Assembly: GCF_000208745.1 (NCBI RefSeq) | Contig: NC_030852.1 | Coordinates: forward strand, 6,939,316-7,003,315 | DNA from: Theobroma cacao | Lineage: Eukaryota > Streptophyta > Magnoliopsida > Malvales > Malvaceae | Length of the DNA: 64,000 nucleotides | Direction of reading: 5' to 3' | Shown: one piece after another, positions 12,890-25,334 of the stretch | Numbering within the stretch: position 1 is the first letter of the stretch | Layout: each line of letters opens with the position of its first letter | The notes under the pieces: model-generated | Database searches by the model: none | What the model saw: the letters and a program-made list of their open reading frames with translations, nothing else | What the model was told of the DNA's origin: nothing | Translations under genes and position numbers: made by a program

Positions 12890-14525
12890 AGTTATTTGCC
12901 ACATTTTGGGTACTAAAATAGCTAAGTTCTTGATTGTTAGGTTCGGATTTAGGTAGTTTTAGTCAATTTTCTTAATTTAGTTTAAATCATGTCAAGTCAA
13001 TTTAATTCAAGTTGTTTAGTTTAATTTTATGTGAAAATGTCTTAAGTTTAGCTACTACTGATTTAGTTTTTTGTTTTTGAAGATTCTCAAATGAAAAGGC
13101 CTTAATTGGTGATGAAATATACAAGTATGGCTAAGTGCATCTTTTGTACATGTTTCAGTATTTCGAGCATAACTTGCACTCTAGAAGTCCAATTAACGTG
13201 ATTCTTGAGCCATTAAAAATCTAAGAGATAAGGTTTCAACTTTTATGTTTACCATTTTACCCAATTCAGATCAGATCAAGGAGAAAATTGCATTGCAAGA
13301 GGAAAAGTTGTAGTTAAGTCTACACAAGGTAGCACATGAGAGCCAAGGCCGTGACGCCACAAGGCAGCAGGGCTGTATACATAGACTAGAGAAGAGAGTG
13401 TCACAGTTGTACTAAAAGAAGGCCTAGGCACTTGAAAGAAGAATGCCACCATATTGTCATCCATGAGTAAGACATCGCAACACCTAACGGGGAAAACCGC
13501 TACACCGTGCCATCACCATAAAATTCTACATGTACAAAATTTTGAAATTTTGGGCTTTTGAAAGATATTCAACGGGGCTTTTTCAAGGGATTCAAAAGAG
13601 GTATTCGTAGCAACTTTTCTAGAGAAAAAGAAGCTGTCAACAAAAGAAGAAAGTAAAGGAAAATCAAAGAAGAATGGAGATTCGAAAGCTTCAATATTAG
13701 TTTCTCTTTCAACTTTTGTTCTTTTCTCACTTTTTTTGACTTGGATTGATGGTTGATTATATTTGGATGATGTTTCAATAGATATTATGAACTAATTTAT
13801 TTTTTCTATGATTATGATTGAACTGAACATCTAATTTGAATACTTCATCTCTTTTTTGCTTATGATCAATGGAATAAGAGTTGTTTATTCCAATTCTGTG
13901 TTTAATGCTTTTAGTTACTTGATCACCGATTAGATTGATTTGGATATCTAAATACAACTTGATGAAAGGAGTTTAGATTAGGTCATGAATGGAATAACAT
14001 GTGTTCAAATTCACTTAGTTGATATATGATTTAATTTATTTATAAGATAGACATATACTTATGTGTCGCACGTAGCCAAGATTATAATACAAACTTAATA
14101 AATTTTTCTTCAATTGAATTTACATAGACATATAGTAAATTAATTGGGAGAGATATTTTTATAAGAATTTCAACAAAGACTTATAAATAAATTGGGACTC
14201 TAGGTTAGCAACTCAATCCATTGAAGTAAGTTTAGAGAAAGAAACAAGTTTCAGATGAAGTGTTGAAGGATATTGTAATCTTAAGCTTTTTATTAGTTAA
14301 ATTTTTCTAGTGAAGTTTTGCCCATCAACTTTTAGAATTGATTTAGTTATTATTTGGTTTTAGTTTTGCCTTTCATTAATCAATTTAATTCGGTTGTTTG
14401 AATAAGATTAAGGTGTATTAATTTTAGTATTTAGCAAAAGTTGGTACAATTCTCTGTTGGATTCGATTCTCTACTTACTATTATATTACTTGTTATAATA
14501 CGCACACTTGCGTGATAAAATCGAC
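12890..14525 (+). mobile_element. Gypsy-like LTR relic, copy E2
   Basis: Partner of 2430-4080. It opens with GCCACATTTTGGGTAC and AGCTAAGTTCTTG and closes with ATATTACTTGTTATAATACGC and CACTTGCGTG. No gene content. Confidence 0.6.
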
Positions 14526-15300
14526 AACAACTTTGGGCTTTAGTCATGTGTTCTCTCTCTACACCACACATGACTATCACTGTAACTTTTGCTAGCAAAC
14601 GGTTTAGAACTTAATTAAGTTGGACTTAATTGAAACAGACCAAAATAAAGTGAAAAAATTAATTAAGTTCACAAAGACTTAATTGAATAAAAATACAACT
14701 GTTGTATCTAGGGTTACAACTTAGTTTGGCTATATAAATATGTTATGTTAGCCAACTAAAACTCTAAGCCTTCAACCACTTCTTAGCCGTTTCATAAAAA
14801 TAAGAAAAGAAAAATAGTTTTCTTTGTTTGACAGAAATAAGATTCGACAAGAACTTTTAGTCTTGTTGTTTTAGAAACAAAACTTGCTAGCACAAGTAAA
14901 ATCCTACCATTGAAAAGGTCTTATTCGGTCACCGTGTGAATTACTGTTAGAGGCCAAACACTTGAGTGGTTGAAAATTTGACAAATTCTAAAGATGAAGA
15001 AGCAAAGATTTTGACTATAGGATTTTAGATTGTCTTTTTCTCTTTTCGAGTTTCTTACTTCATCACAAGCTTTTTGGATTTAATTAGCTCTTGATTATGA
15101 TATCTAAAGCAAGGTATGTAACTCTTAAACTTATGCATGTTCATAATTACTTTAAAAAATAACATGAAAAGACACAAACATTGATGCTGTAGGAGTTGGC
15201 TATTTCTTTGATTAAATGCTAGTTTATTTTTCCACTGTGTTATAGTTTTTAATTTCATGATTAATTTCATGTTTGATTATGAGGTCGAATCCCAACACAA
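14526..15300 (+). mobile_element. LTR or TRIM-like relic
   Basis: Contains phrases seen in plant Copia/TRIM LTRs, including TCGGTCACCGTGTGAATTAC, TGTTAGAGGCCAAACACTTG, and GAGGTCGAATCCCAACAC near its end. A perfect 11-bp inverted repeat, TAGTCATGTGT/ACACATGACTA, lies at 14541-14576. It has no coding frame. The assignment rests on pattern memory and is modest. Confidence 0.4.
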
Positions 15301-16560
15301 ACATGAATTGAAATTGTAGAAAATAACTTAAAAACATGTATGGAAATTTCATAAGAATTTATAAATCATGTGTTTAACAATATTTCCATATCATGATTAG
15401 CATTCAAAATATACATGTTTAACATATCAAAATAGGTTTGAAAACACATATCAATTGACAACTTGTTGGAATTCCTCTTGGCCAACTTCAATCTACAACA
15501 ATTAGCAACCAAATTGAGTTATGGAACCTTAGTGGAACCTAAAATATGCAGGTCCATCACAACCATCTCAATTTAACCATACATAATTCTAATTTAGAAA
15601 ACCCATAAAGTAATTCTACCCAATTTCACAACCTAGCCTCTAATTCAACCTAATTAATCCTTTTTATACAAAATCCCCAATATCCGTCATACAAGTATCA
15701 ATTCAACTAAACTCAGCTCCTAAGTCTACTCTAAAACTCAAACTCATAACCTCAATTACACTAATTTCAAGTCAACTTACTTTGGGGAGCTTGTGGGTGA
15801 GCTTAATTTAAAATCCAACCATCAACAAACCATATAATTGTTAGAATTTAAATAATTATTGCAATTAAACCCTAAATTGAAAATCAAAATTGGGGTTTTT
15901 CTCTCACCTTAATCAAACTTGAAATTGAAGCCAGAATATTGAAATTGGATGGAAGAGAAAGAGATTTTTAAGAAAGAAATCAAAAATTTGAAGAAAGAGA
16001 GACTTTCTCTCTCTAAGAATTTCGACTAACACAAAAATGGGATGAAAGAGGCTTTTTTTTTTTTTAGAAGATTTAGTGTGGAGATGAAAGAAGAAAAGAA
16101 ACCATGAAGAAAGAACACAAGAACATGAAATTTGGTTGATAAATGATGAAGGAATGAAAATGGAAGAAAGACATAACGAGGAAGATGAAGGGGAAGCAAT
16201 AAAGGGAGGACGAAGAAAGAAAATGAAGGTTTTAGGGCTATTAGGATTTTTCAAGGGAATATGAAGGGTTTTTAGAAAAATTATAATTTTGCCCTAATGA
16301 AGAAATCCTCAAAATTTACACATTTTTCACTAGTAGGAAGTTTTGTAAAGATTTACCAATATGCCATTGGTGAATGGAAGATGTTAGGTTTGTCAAAATT
16401 ACCATTTTGTCTTCGTAGAGAAAATTATGATTTTACCTTTTATGAAAAAGTCCTCATTCTGTGTTTTCTTTCTTTTTAGTCTCCAAATACCTTGAACAAA
16501 GTATAACATAAGTTTCCAAAAAATAAATTTTGAATATTCCAAATATGAGGTATTTAGGTT
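15301..16560. other. No gene; LTR-like or intergenic DNA
   Basis: The open frame at 15913-16254 (minus) reads as strings of Ser, Phe and Lys from GA/CT-rich DNA and is not credible as a gene. No repeat ends were found with confidence. Confidence 0.4.
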
Positions 16561-16562
16561 AG

Positions 16563-16850
16563 AGTACCCCATAAATCTCTATATTATAAGTTTTTCATCA
16601 ATTTTTTCCTTCTATCCAAAATTAATGAATTTAGTTCCTATACTCTAAGATTTTGTGCAATTGAGTCCCTTTGCCTAAGTTTGTTCCTCTATCATATCAC
16701 ACTACTAACGGTCAATTTGGACGAAATTAGGAAGAATGACTCAATTGCACAAAATCTCAAAGTACATTGACTAAATTAACTAGTTTTTGGGTAAAAGGGA
16801 CTAAATTAACGAAAAAACCTATAATACAGGGACTTGTGAGCTACTTTTAC
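16563..16850. mobile_element. Fold-back MITE with long inverted arms
   Basis: Left arm 16566-16675 and right arm 16745-16845 are imperfect inverted copies of each other: CTATATTATAAGTTTTT pairs with AAAAAACCTATAATACAG, and GATTTTGTGCAATTGAGTC pairs with GACTCAATTGCACAAAATC. Short length, no coding capacity and arm structure define a MITE, of the same general type as 57516-57960. Confidence 0.8.
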
Positions 16851-17204
16851 CGAAGTATTTATTTAAGCTCACTAAGAAAAAAAAAATTATGCTTGGGTCA
16901 AATTACCCATTTTCCCTAATGTAAAATCCAAGATTATATTATATGGTGATAAAATTGGGGTTGGAGCAAGGTGTGAAATACCTACCCATTGTCGTCCATG
17001 TTAGACTTTTAAGGTCTCTATGGATAAACTTGTGCCAATTTATAACACTTCAAAAACCTAAATCGAGGCTTGAGTTTGATCCACTTGTTTATTTTATATT
17101 TTGTAATTTGAATATTTTAAAATTAAAATAAAACAAAAACATTTTATTTAGAAAATAATAATAGTCTCGAGTCGAGACTTTAGGCTTAGGTGGACAACTC
17201 TAGT

Positions 17205-18350
17205 GGTAGATGGTAGCATTTTTATGAGGGGCTGTGGCCCCTAAAAATTTTAAAATCTTTTATTTATTATATATATATATTTTAATGCTTTTTCAAAATA
17301 ATTTATTTATTTAATAATTAAGACAAATAAAGAATAATAAAATGACCTCACAAGCCTCACTCAATTTTACCCAAACTTTTAAGTTTTTCCATGCCTCTTT
17401 TTCCCTCTTTTTTTTCCTCTTTCTATTCTCTTTTATCCTTTCATTTTTACTTTACTCTTTTCTCTATAATTTACCATCAAAACATACTTCATTCTTCAAG
17501 AGAAATTTATGAACTTGTCAGTTTGGATAACAAAAGACAAGAACCACACACCACCAATGTGTGAAATTAAATTAAGATGAGGTAAATTTTTTTTTGTCTT
17601 CGTCTTTCTACTTATATTATTATTATTTATATTTGTTTATCTTTTTCATTTCTATTTTGTTTGCTCATATGTTATAAGTTTCTACAGATTTTCTTCTCCA
17701 AATTTCTATAAACCCTCAACTATGTTCTTCTTTCTTTTTGTTATGTGGGTTCAATATTCTATTTGCCATGTTTTTCTCTTTCTTTTTTTTTTTTCTGTTA
17801 TGTGATTATATTTTTTATATTTTTAGTCTTTAAAAATTAAAAAATTATTATGTAATTCTTGAATATAAATTATAGTGTTACACTTACTTAAAATTTCATT
17901 AATGCATCATTTTTTTATTAATCTTGATTGATAGATTAATTGGCCTTGTTTTGACTCATTCAGTTTCTGCAGCAACTATAAAGAGTCTCTTTAGTAATGA
18001 AAATTGTGAAAATAAGATTCAAGAACAAAATAGATGATGAGTTTCTTGCAGATCATTTAGTAGTTTATATTACGAAAAACATTGCTAGCCTTTTCAGTAT
18101 ACAATCAATAATTGATGAATTTGAATATAAGAAACATGGTCGAGTACAACTTTTCTAAAAGATTATTGTAAGTCTTTTTTTTCTTATTCTTTTTGATTTA
18201 CATGTTATGTAAAATTATTATCTATTATGAATATTTTGATTATTAGTTAAGTTTGATATATTAATTTTAAAAATTTTTAACTTTTATTTATCTTTATCTT
18301 TGACCTCTCAATAAAAATTGGCTAGCTTCGTCTCTCGACAGCTCAACCTT
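17205..18350 (+). mobile_element. Deleted hAT-type element
   Basis: Bounded roughly by GAGGGGCTGTGGCCCCTAAA at 17226 and CTCAATAAAAATTGGCTAGC at 18306, phrases found near the ends of hAT-like elements with a C-terminal dimerisation domain. It holds the transposase remnant at 17926-18159. Most of the transposase gene is missing. The limits are approximate. Confidence 0.45.
17926..18159 (+). pseudogene. hAT transposase C-terminal dimerisation region (frameshifted)
   Basis: One frame reads LIGLVLTHSVSAATIKSLFS, matching the LxLPVSxATxERxFS block of hAT transposases. A one-base loss near 17996 shifts to a second frame: MKIVKIRFKNKIDDEFLADH, then LVVYI and IIDEF, ending in a stop. This is the hAT C-terminal dimerisation end. 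The N-terminal two-thirds, including the catalytic acids, are absent. It is non-functional. Confidence 0.75.
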
Positions 18351-18857
18351 TGGACACCTCAAAACCCTAACTATATATTTATTTAGTTTTAAACATTGAA
18401 AATACATTATGGTACACATTTGAGTCTTCACTCTTTTATACTCATCAACCCTTTTATCCTTTTTCAGAGGGGCCTTTGCAAAGATTAGATTTTGGAGTGG
18501 TGAACAATATTGGCTTCGTGGTGAATGGTTACCATTGAAGATAGAAAAGTATAGAAAAAAAAAGGAAGTAGTGAGAGAGTAGGAGGAAAAACAGTTATAG
18601 TGTACTATTATTTTATTATTGATTGATTGCTGCATCCATTGTCGGGGGAGAGGCTCCATTCCAAGTCCCCACTTGCGGACCCCCGGATTATGGTTTCCTG
18701 CTTCTCGTTGTTGTCTCTTCTTTCATTTATTTAACTCATTTTATAGTTTGAGCTTTGATTCCACAATCTCCACTTCAAATCTTGAAATAAATTCAATGAA
18801 TTTTATGAGATGAAAATGGATTACATTCAATTGTGCTTAGATGTTAGAAAAGATTTT
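18351..18857. other. No gene recognised
   Basis: A minus-strand frame of 121 codons (18294-18659) begins MEPLPRQWMQQSI but has no recognisable domain and overlaps the hAT element end. I treat it as chance. Confidence 0.4.
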
Positions 18858-19082
18858 AGCATAATATTCAAAAAAAATTATAAACTATACAAAAATATTC
18901 AAATAAAATTTTTTTGTTACATTCAATCAAACTGTTGTATTCTTATTTTAAACCAAATAAAATTTTACAATTAATGGTCGACTAATTGAAATAAAAATGT
19001 TGAAATTTGATTAAACATAATAAAAAATAAAATTTTTTAAATCTTTTTTAAATAATTAAAAAGTTTTTTCAAGCATTATATC
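18858..19082. mobile_element. MITE, family M1 copy 1
   Basis: Left end AGCATAATATTCAAAAAAA and right end TTTTTTCAAGCATTATATC are near inverted copies. The inner arms (ATTCAAATAAAATTTTTTTG / AAATTTGATTAAACATAAT) also mirror. It shares the arm with 23262-23612, 24108-24250 and 41015-41488. Confidence 0.75.
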
Positions 19083-19237
19083 AAAAAATTTGCTTTACCC
19101 TAAATAAAGTAACTTCCTTTGGCAATTGGATCCTAAAAATTATGCTCATCTTTTTCTTTAACAGAAAGTTGTATTATGTGTTTTGACTTTGGACCCTTCA
19201 TTAGAAAAATTGATAGTAATTAGTTACCACATAAAGT

Positions 19238-19931
19238 AGTGCCTATTTGGCCTAAATTTTTTTAACTTAAAAATTATTATGAAGCTTTTATAAAAAATAA
19301 TAACTTTTAAAATTATGCTAAAACTATTTGGTAAGCTATTTGACAAAAAAAATTATATAAGTTTTAATTTTTGTTAAAATTATCCTAAAAGGTATTGATG
19401 CCATCTTCAATTACATAATAAATCAAAACAGAGCAAGTTTGTTTCAAGCTTATATACGATTTCAAATGTTAAAATTAAAAAAATTCATAAAAAAAAACCT
19501 TTAAATAATATCTGAATGCAGTTTTGAATTTTAAGTTTTCTTTTCTCTTAATCTTTGTAAGAATAAAAAGATCTCAGATTTTGTTATTCTGTTACTAATT
19601 TTTTGTGTTTTTTAATAGTTTTTATAGAGAGAGATAAAGGAGAGGGAAATTGCAATTTGCGTTGGAGAAAGATGATTTGCAGAGGAAGGGAGAGGAGAGG
19701 GAGATCGATTTAGAAAAGATATTTTTTTAAAAGTTGATGTATTTTAAAAAAAAAAAAGAGAAGAGAAAGCTCTTATCTGAAGTTTTTCTTTAAGCTTTCT
19801 TTTTTTAAAAAAATTGTTCTTTAAAAAAAGTTACTTTTTTATTTTAAGAGTTTCTCAAAATCCTGTTTTGCTTAGTTTTTGCTTTTAAAAAGTAGATAAG
19901 TTAAAAAAAAAAGTCAAGCCGAACAAGCATT
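19238..19931. mobile_element. hAT-like MITE of about 690 bp
   Basis: The left end GTGCCTATTTGGCCTAAAT pairs with the right end AAGTCAAGCCGAACAAGCA. This terminal pattern (TTTGGCC with GCCxAACAAGC) is common in plant hAT MITEs. The interior is AT-rich with a short GA-rich tract at 19621-19700 and lacks genes. Confidence 0.65.
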
Positions 19932-20339
19932 AATCTTTTAGGAAAAGAGATGGATACTAACAAACAAAAAACCTATCAACCAATGCTAATAAATAAGATT
20001 TTTAGGCTTTTTGATTACGACCTTTTATGTACCAATTTATTTTTATCCATTTTCAAGTTGACAAAATTTTGGGTTAATTTCTATTTTAAAAATAGATTTT
20101 ATTAAATTATTGGCATAAAAGTCTTGCATTCTTGACAGTGGACCGGTTCATCTCGGCTTGGAGTCAAATGGTAGACATGGTATTTTGGGTTTGAGATATT
20201 ATTATATTACTAAAAAATATTTCATTTAATTTTAATTTTAAAATATATTTAAAATATTAATTAAAAATTGTTATTAATATTTTAGTAATAAATTTAATTT
20301 GAACAAGTTTAACCTACAAGTACTGGTGTCAATAGATCC
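19932..20339. other. No gene
   Basis: AT-rich intergenic DNA; no frames or repeats recognised. Confidence 0.5.
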
Positions 20340-20765
20340 CAGCATGGAGTTGTTGATCGGATGGTCTCTGTCGCCTCAAGATTGGTTTGCAACTCAACAT
20401 TGATGGAGCTCATTGAACTTCATGCCATCAATCTACTACGAGAGGTGTCTCTACTTTAGGAATTGAAAATGCGGTTTCTTGGTCAAATTCGAAAATTGTT
20501 ATGAGGATTATTGATGACATAGGATGAGGAATGCCATAAGATGATCTTGGCTATGGATGATAAAATCATTGCACAGGTGATTCAAATGGAAACATATGAG
20601 CCAAATACTAATTCAGATTTGATTTTGATTATTAAAAATCTTTTAAAAGAGAAATGATAAATCGGTATCATTTATGTATATCGCGAATCCAATCGTTTAG
20701 CAAATTTTCTTATGAATGTGGCTTTTCAATATCCTATTAGTACGATGCTTCTCAAGGAACCTTTT
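20340..20765 (+). pseudogene. LINE RNase H domain relic (frameshifted, with stops)
   Basis: Pieces in changing frames match plant LINE RNase H: PQDWF then LQLNIDGAH (the start block around the first Asp), VIQMETYEPNTN, IKNLLK followed by two stops (TGA TAA), then VYRESNRLANFLMN, the terminal HxxRxxNxxAD-type block. At least one frameshift and two stops make it dead. It shows no resemblance in detail to the relic at 9151 beyond the domain. Confidence 0.75.
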
Positions 20766-20927
20766 AAGGACAGTGTTTCAATTTTATTAAGCTATGTTAC
20801 GATAACTTTATTTCTACTCATTATTTTGACTCCAGTATTCTACTTTTATTTCTTTCTAAATAAAAAAACATATTATAATATCTTCATATAACTTTTAAAG
20901 TTTAAAAACTTTATTGAGGGTGCATAA

Positions 20928-20928
<1 letters not shown>

Positions 20929-20966
<38 letters not shown>
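20929..20966. repeat. (TA)n microsatellite
   Basis: Perfect TA run of about 19 units. Confidence 0.98.
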
Positions 20967-20970
<4 letters not shown>

Positions 20971-23261
20971 GTATTATCTATACCTATTTATTAAGAGTCT
21001 CCCTTGAAGGGGGCAATTGGTTGACATTTGGCACTCCGAATTAAGCGACTCATGGCACTTAATTGGGATGGAAAGGAGCTGTTTTGGAAGGCTCTATATT
21101 GCTTGCCACGTGGGTTGCTGAATGAAGGCCACATTGCTTTCCAATTTGAGGATTTGGAGGGCGTTTCGAGAGCCTTGGGCGGTTCGAGTTCAACGAGTTT
21201 GGATGCAATTTGACCAGCCCGATTCCTGGAGATATTTTGTTGGCTTCTTTGGTCTTTATTGGAGTTTGAAGGGCTTGTTGGCTCTTTTCATATGTTTTGG
21301 TTAAGGTGCTTTTGGATTTTTAATATTTTGTCTACGACATTGTTGTATTTTCCCTTTTTTTACCAATTCCAGAACTCTTTTGTTACTCGATTCTAGATTG
21401 TTTTTTCTTTATCTTCTTCGTTTATTTCTTTCTTTGCTCTATTCTAAAACTTTCTTTTCTTTTTGTTTGCTTTCTTCTCATGGTTTTCTTTCAGTTTCTT
21501 GCTTCTTTGTGTGATTTGCAGGGTTGTTTTCCTGTGTTATTTATATTATTTCTACATAATCCTTCATTTTCGTTAAATGGATCAATGTTCGGTTCCTTCA
21601 TTTATGATCGTCCGGTTCTAAAAAGAACATCATTCTTCCCCGTTAACATAAGAAGAGACTAATCTATAATTAAGAAATCTATAATTCTTCCCCGGTTCTA
21701 ATCTCTTCATTTTTTTATTAACAAGATCCATTATTTTTTCACAACCAGTTTGATCATATAACATAATCAAAAGGTCAACTTAGTTAAAAAAATTGCCAAT
21801 AATATGCTAACCAAAAAAAAAAAAATTACAACCTCTTCCAATCCTTAGCGTATTGCCAAAAAAATTGACTCTAACTTAACTGCTATTTACAAATTAGAAA
21901 GTTATATAATTTATTATATTTTTCTTTAATGCTATTTTCAATTCTTTAAAGTAAATTAATCATATAGTTCATTTCTGAAATTATCTAATAAACTTAAATG
22001 TTTTCTTGCTTTCATTTATAAATTGGTCGCTGCTCTTTCTATTTTATTTTGATTGTTCATACTAAATTAAGAAACAAGATATCTTTTTGCAAAAGAAATG
22101 ACCATTATTTCTACATATATTATTTTAATCACTATCAAATAAAAATTTATCCTAATGCTTCTTTTATCAGATATGCGCATGTGCCACCCTCTAGTTATGG
22201 TATAAGAAATTCCCTTGATGGATATTCGTTGTTCAAAGGAGCAAGTGGCAATGCAGGCATATTTAAAGCATGGAGTATTGGTTGATCCTTTGATGAGAAT
22301 AATTTTGTAGTAGTTTCAATCTCAAGGTAGGACCAGCTATGACCTAACCTAACCATAATATAATAATTTCCAAGCCACCGATGAATGAAAATGATTGATG
22401 AAAGAAAACGAAAGATTTGATACTCAGAGACAGATGGCAAGGTGAGGCAGCATATTCAAAGCTTTAATTTAAGTGCAAATTACCGTTGAGATATAAAAAG
22501 AATGGAGAATGTGGTTAGACCAACAACAAAACCAAATGAAAGAAAATAATACAAAATTAGTTTTGTTCAATTAAAGGCCATGGGGAGATATTAGCTGTTA
22601 GGAGACACCTTTGGTTGGAAAGCTATGCCTATTATATTATTCTAACTTTTTCCACTGTCGGTTGCCTCTTCTCTTGTAGGTTTCTTATAGTCTAGGCTCA
22701 ACGCCCATCAGCATTTAAGGGTCCAAACCCATAAAAGAAAATTATTGAGAGACTGAAGAATTACTTGTGAGAATAAATTAGAAGAATCTGGTGGCAATCA
22801 TGTTGTGACTACATTTTCATTTCTGGCAAAGACAAAGAAAAACTGGAAATATTTCGCATGTCTTGCACCCTTTGCTTGGCTTGTTAGGGAAAAGAAATGA
22901 AGTTAGCTGAGGTGGTTATTCCTACCCCACACCCCATAGCTAATGGATTTGCTTCTCAATATTCCATCATCTCTTTCATTCATTCACAAGCTTCATTACT
23001 ATTTACTATTCTTATTGTAAGAGAGGAATGTGCTGCCGTTGACCAAATTCCACTGTTCCAGTCCAGGAAATGTATATGAATGGATATTGTGGCACCAGAT
23101 AAGGAAAAAATGTGCTCAAGAAAGATAATTTGGTCGGCAATCTAACTAAATGAAATGCAACCACAAAATTAAAATTAAACTTAGGCTTGTTTCTTTCCTT
23201 TTCTTCTATTACTTATTTTGATCGATCGATCGCTGTAAGGAGTAACATGCCCTCCTTTCTA
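20967..23261. other. Gene-poor stretch, unrecognised frames
   Basis: GC is somewhat higher at 21000-21310, where an ATG at 21052 opens 53 codons (MALNWDGKELFWKALYCLPR and on) with no known domain. Frames near 22049-22440 and 22897-23079 are also unrecognised. I see no splice-linked gene, but an untranslated or lineage-specific transcript cannot be excluded. Confidence 0.4.
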
Positions 23262-23612
23262 GACATGTTGAATAATTTAAATAAATTTTTATTTTTTTAT
23301 TTGAGTCAAATAAATCTTTATAACTAATAATTCACTAACTTTTGTTAAAGAAAATGTCACTTATCATTCTATACTATGACATGTTGACATTTCATAATAG
23401 ATGTTGATGTGGTATTATGACATGATCATATCACATTTTTTACTATCTACGTCAGAATTAAATAGTATAAAATTGACAATTATAATTAATCAACCGTTGA
23501 TCATACAAATTTATTTGACATAAAATAAAATAAAAACATAAATTTAATTAAACGTAATAAAAGAATAAAAAAAATATTCAAAAAATTCTTAAATAATTTC
23601 AAAACTTTTTTA
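23262..23612. mobile_element. MITE, family M1 copy 2
   Basis: Arms such as TTTAAATAAATTTTTATTTT at the left mirror AATAAAAACATAAATTTAATT at the right, enclosing a centre with ATGACATG motifs. It resembles copy 4 at 41015. Confidence 0.65.
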
Positions 23613-24107
23613 AAAAATGATCATACATTGTTCAACTTCACTTGCGCTTTTCTTTTTCACTTAGGTGAAGTCTATTTCCTTTTATTTATTTTGACAAAGA
23701 AAGTGTTGATTCCTTCCCCCATTTGACGTTTCAAAAGTTTTCTAAAGTTGTATTCACATTTTCTCTAAATTTGTCCACTGGGGACTTATAGAAACAAAAG
23801 GCCCAAGGTGTAATAAAAGCGCTCATAACTTGGGTTCCACCTGCATTGTCTGTCTAAAGGGGTGATGCTTGAGGAATTCTTCACTTTTACATAGCCATGG
23901 ATGAGCTCACTGCTCAAAAGCCTTCTCACAGCGTAATCAACTCGTGGAATATAATTTGCTCTAAAAAGGATCTATTACTTTACTACCGAGGAATACAATT
24001 ACCAACATATTGTCTTCGTTTCTAATCTCAGAATTAAAACACCTACTTGTCTCTAGTTTTTTTTTTTTTTTTTTCATAAAAATACCATCTATTCTTATTA
24101 ATATAAA
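23613..24107. other. No gene
   Basis: Intergenic DNA with no supported feature apart from an A/T run at 24056-24074. Confidence 0.5.
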
Positions 24108-24250
24108 GACATAATGCTTGAAATAATTCATGAATTATTTTAAAAAATTTAAATAAATTTTTATTTTTTTATTACATTCAATTAAATTATTTTACTTTTA
24201 TGTTAAAATCAAATAAACTCTTATGATTAATGTTTGGTTAATTACTATAA
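24108..24250. mobile_element. MITE, family M1 copy 3 (half element)
   Basis: Begins ACATAATGCTTGAAATAATT and includes AAATAAATTTTTATTTTTTT and AATCAAATAAACTCTTATG, the M1 left arm, but the right arm is missing. Confidence 0.6.
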
Positions 24251-24289
24251 ATTTAAAACTAAGGAAAACGAAAGTAAGAAGAAACTCTG

Positions 24290-24800
24290 GAACTGAATAT
24301 CCTCATGCAGAGGAGAATCAGCAGGGGGCGCTGGTCCAGTGTTAGATTGATTGAGACTGAGCGGCAGAACCAGGCAGATGGGTGGCCCTGGAAAAGATGG
24401 GAGTGCCATGCTTATACCTTTCGTCCTCCGATGCCTTTGCCTGTGCTGCTGCGTACTTGGTATCATCCTTGCTCTTTGCCATCTCTCTTGTTTTTCTTTT
24501 GGTTTTTTGTCATTTGATCACATCCTTCTTTTTATCTCGCTAATCGTTTTCTAAGCTCCTTAGAGCTGCATGTGAAAGATTTTGACAGCTGTTGCTTTTG
24601 TTCAATACACGAGCCGCCCATTTCAACTTCCAACAGATAGAATTGAATGCATTGGACAAATAAAAATGAACGCCTTTTATAGCTTTTCCACACAATTGGG
24701 AAGAACCAAACCTTTGAATTCCCAGCCTTCACACCAAAACTTAGCCATTGCTGCATTTATATCTTCAGAACCATCTTTGGAAATTTGGAAGCAGTGCATG
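24290..24800. other. GC-richer island with overlapping short frames
   Basis: Base composition rises against the AT-rich flanks. An ATG at 24378 opens a frame reading MGGPGKDGSAMLIPFVLRC and then a Cys/Leu-rich hydrophobic run. Other frames overlap it on both strands. None is recognised. It could be part of an unannotated transcript, since it lies just beyond the 3' end of the synthetase gene. Confidence 0.25.
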
Positions 24801-24823
24801 CTAAACAGCTTAAATCAGAAATA

Positions 24824-24905
24824 GCATTCTAACATTTTACTCATTAGTTAGTGTATGATCCTCTTGCTTGAAGAACCGGATTCAAATCCCCTTCCCTAAC
24901 TAAAA
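24824..24905 (+). mobile_element. SINE-like element S1 copy 1
   Basis: Carries a tRNA-type B box (GGATTCAAATCC, 24878-24889) after TTAGTTAGTG, an A-box-like match, and ends in an A-rich tail. It aligns with 42824-42895. Confidence 0.5.
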
Positions 24906-25126
24906 AAAGAAAAAAACAGTTTAAATCAACCAGCTTTGATAAATTATAATCAAATTCGATCATGATAAAAATCAGATCTAATGCTTGATTTCGACTGATT
25001 AATGATGAATGTTTGTCTACACGATATGTTTAAAAAGAAAACAAGAAATCTGCATCGCAAAAATTGCATCTGCCTTGAAGTAACAGTCATAACGCAGTCA
25101 ACATTATAGCAACTTAGGCCTCAGAG

Positions 25127-25276
25127 TCAACTAACATGGAAATACTTAATAAACTGTACTCTAAACTTCGCCAAATCAGGTCTGACTGCCATGTCCTCAA
25201 ATTGATTAACAAATTCCTTTCCATCAGCACTTCTCAAATCTGAAGCAAACATTGTAACTCCAAAGTAAACCGGCAT
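25127..25276 (-). other. 49-codon open frame in the presumed 3' UTR of PheRS beta
   Basis: An ATG at 25276 opens 49 codons ending in TGA. The peptide begins MPVYFGVTMFASDLRSADGK and has mixed charged and hydrophobic composition, unlike the low-complexity frames typical of AT-rich spacer here. It lies downstream of the synthetase stop, in the presumed last non-coding exon. I do not recognise it. It could be a chance frame, a relic of an older gene end, or a small downstream ORF. No function is claimed. Confidence 0.25.
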
Positions 25277-25334
25277 TGAGGTAAAGTACCACTACTGATG
25301 TACCAGTTTGCTCAATATGCAAGATAGGTCTAAC

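Noticed and set aside
15913..16254. A 113-codon minus-strand frame rich in Ser and Phe
   Set aside because: Composition follows a GA-rich tract on the opposite strand, and nothing resembles a known protein.
18294..18659. A 121-codon minus-strand frame starting MEPLPRQWMQQS
   Set aside because: No domain or homologue recognised, it overlaps the hAT element end, and AT-rich DNA gives such frames by chance.
24878..24889. A possible tRNA gene because of the B-box-like match
   Set aside because: No acceptor or anticodon stem can be folded around it. It fits a SINE head better, as at 42855 and 35491.
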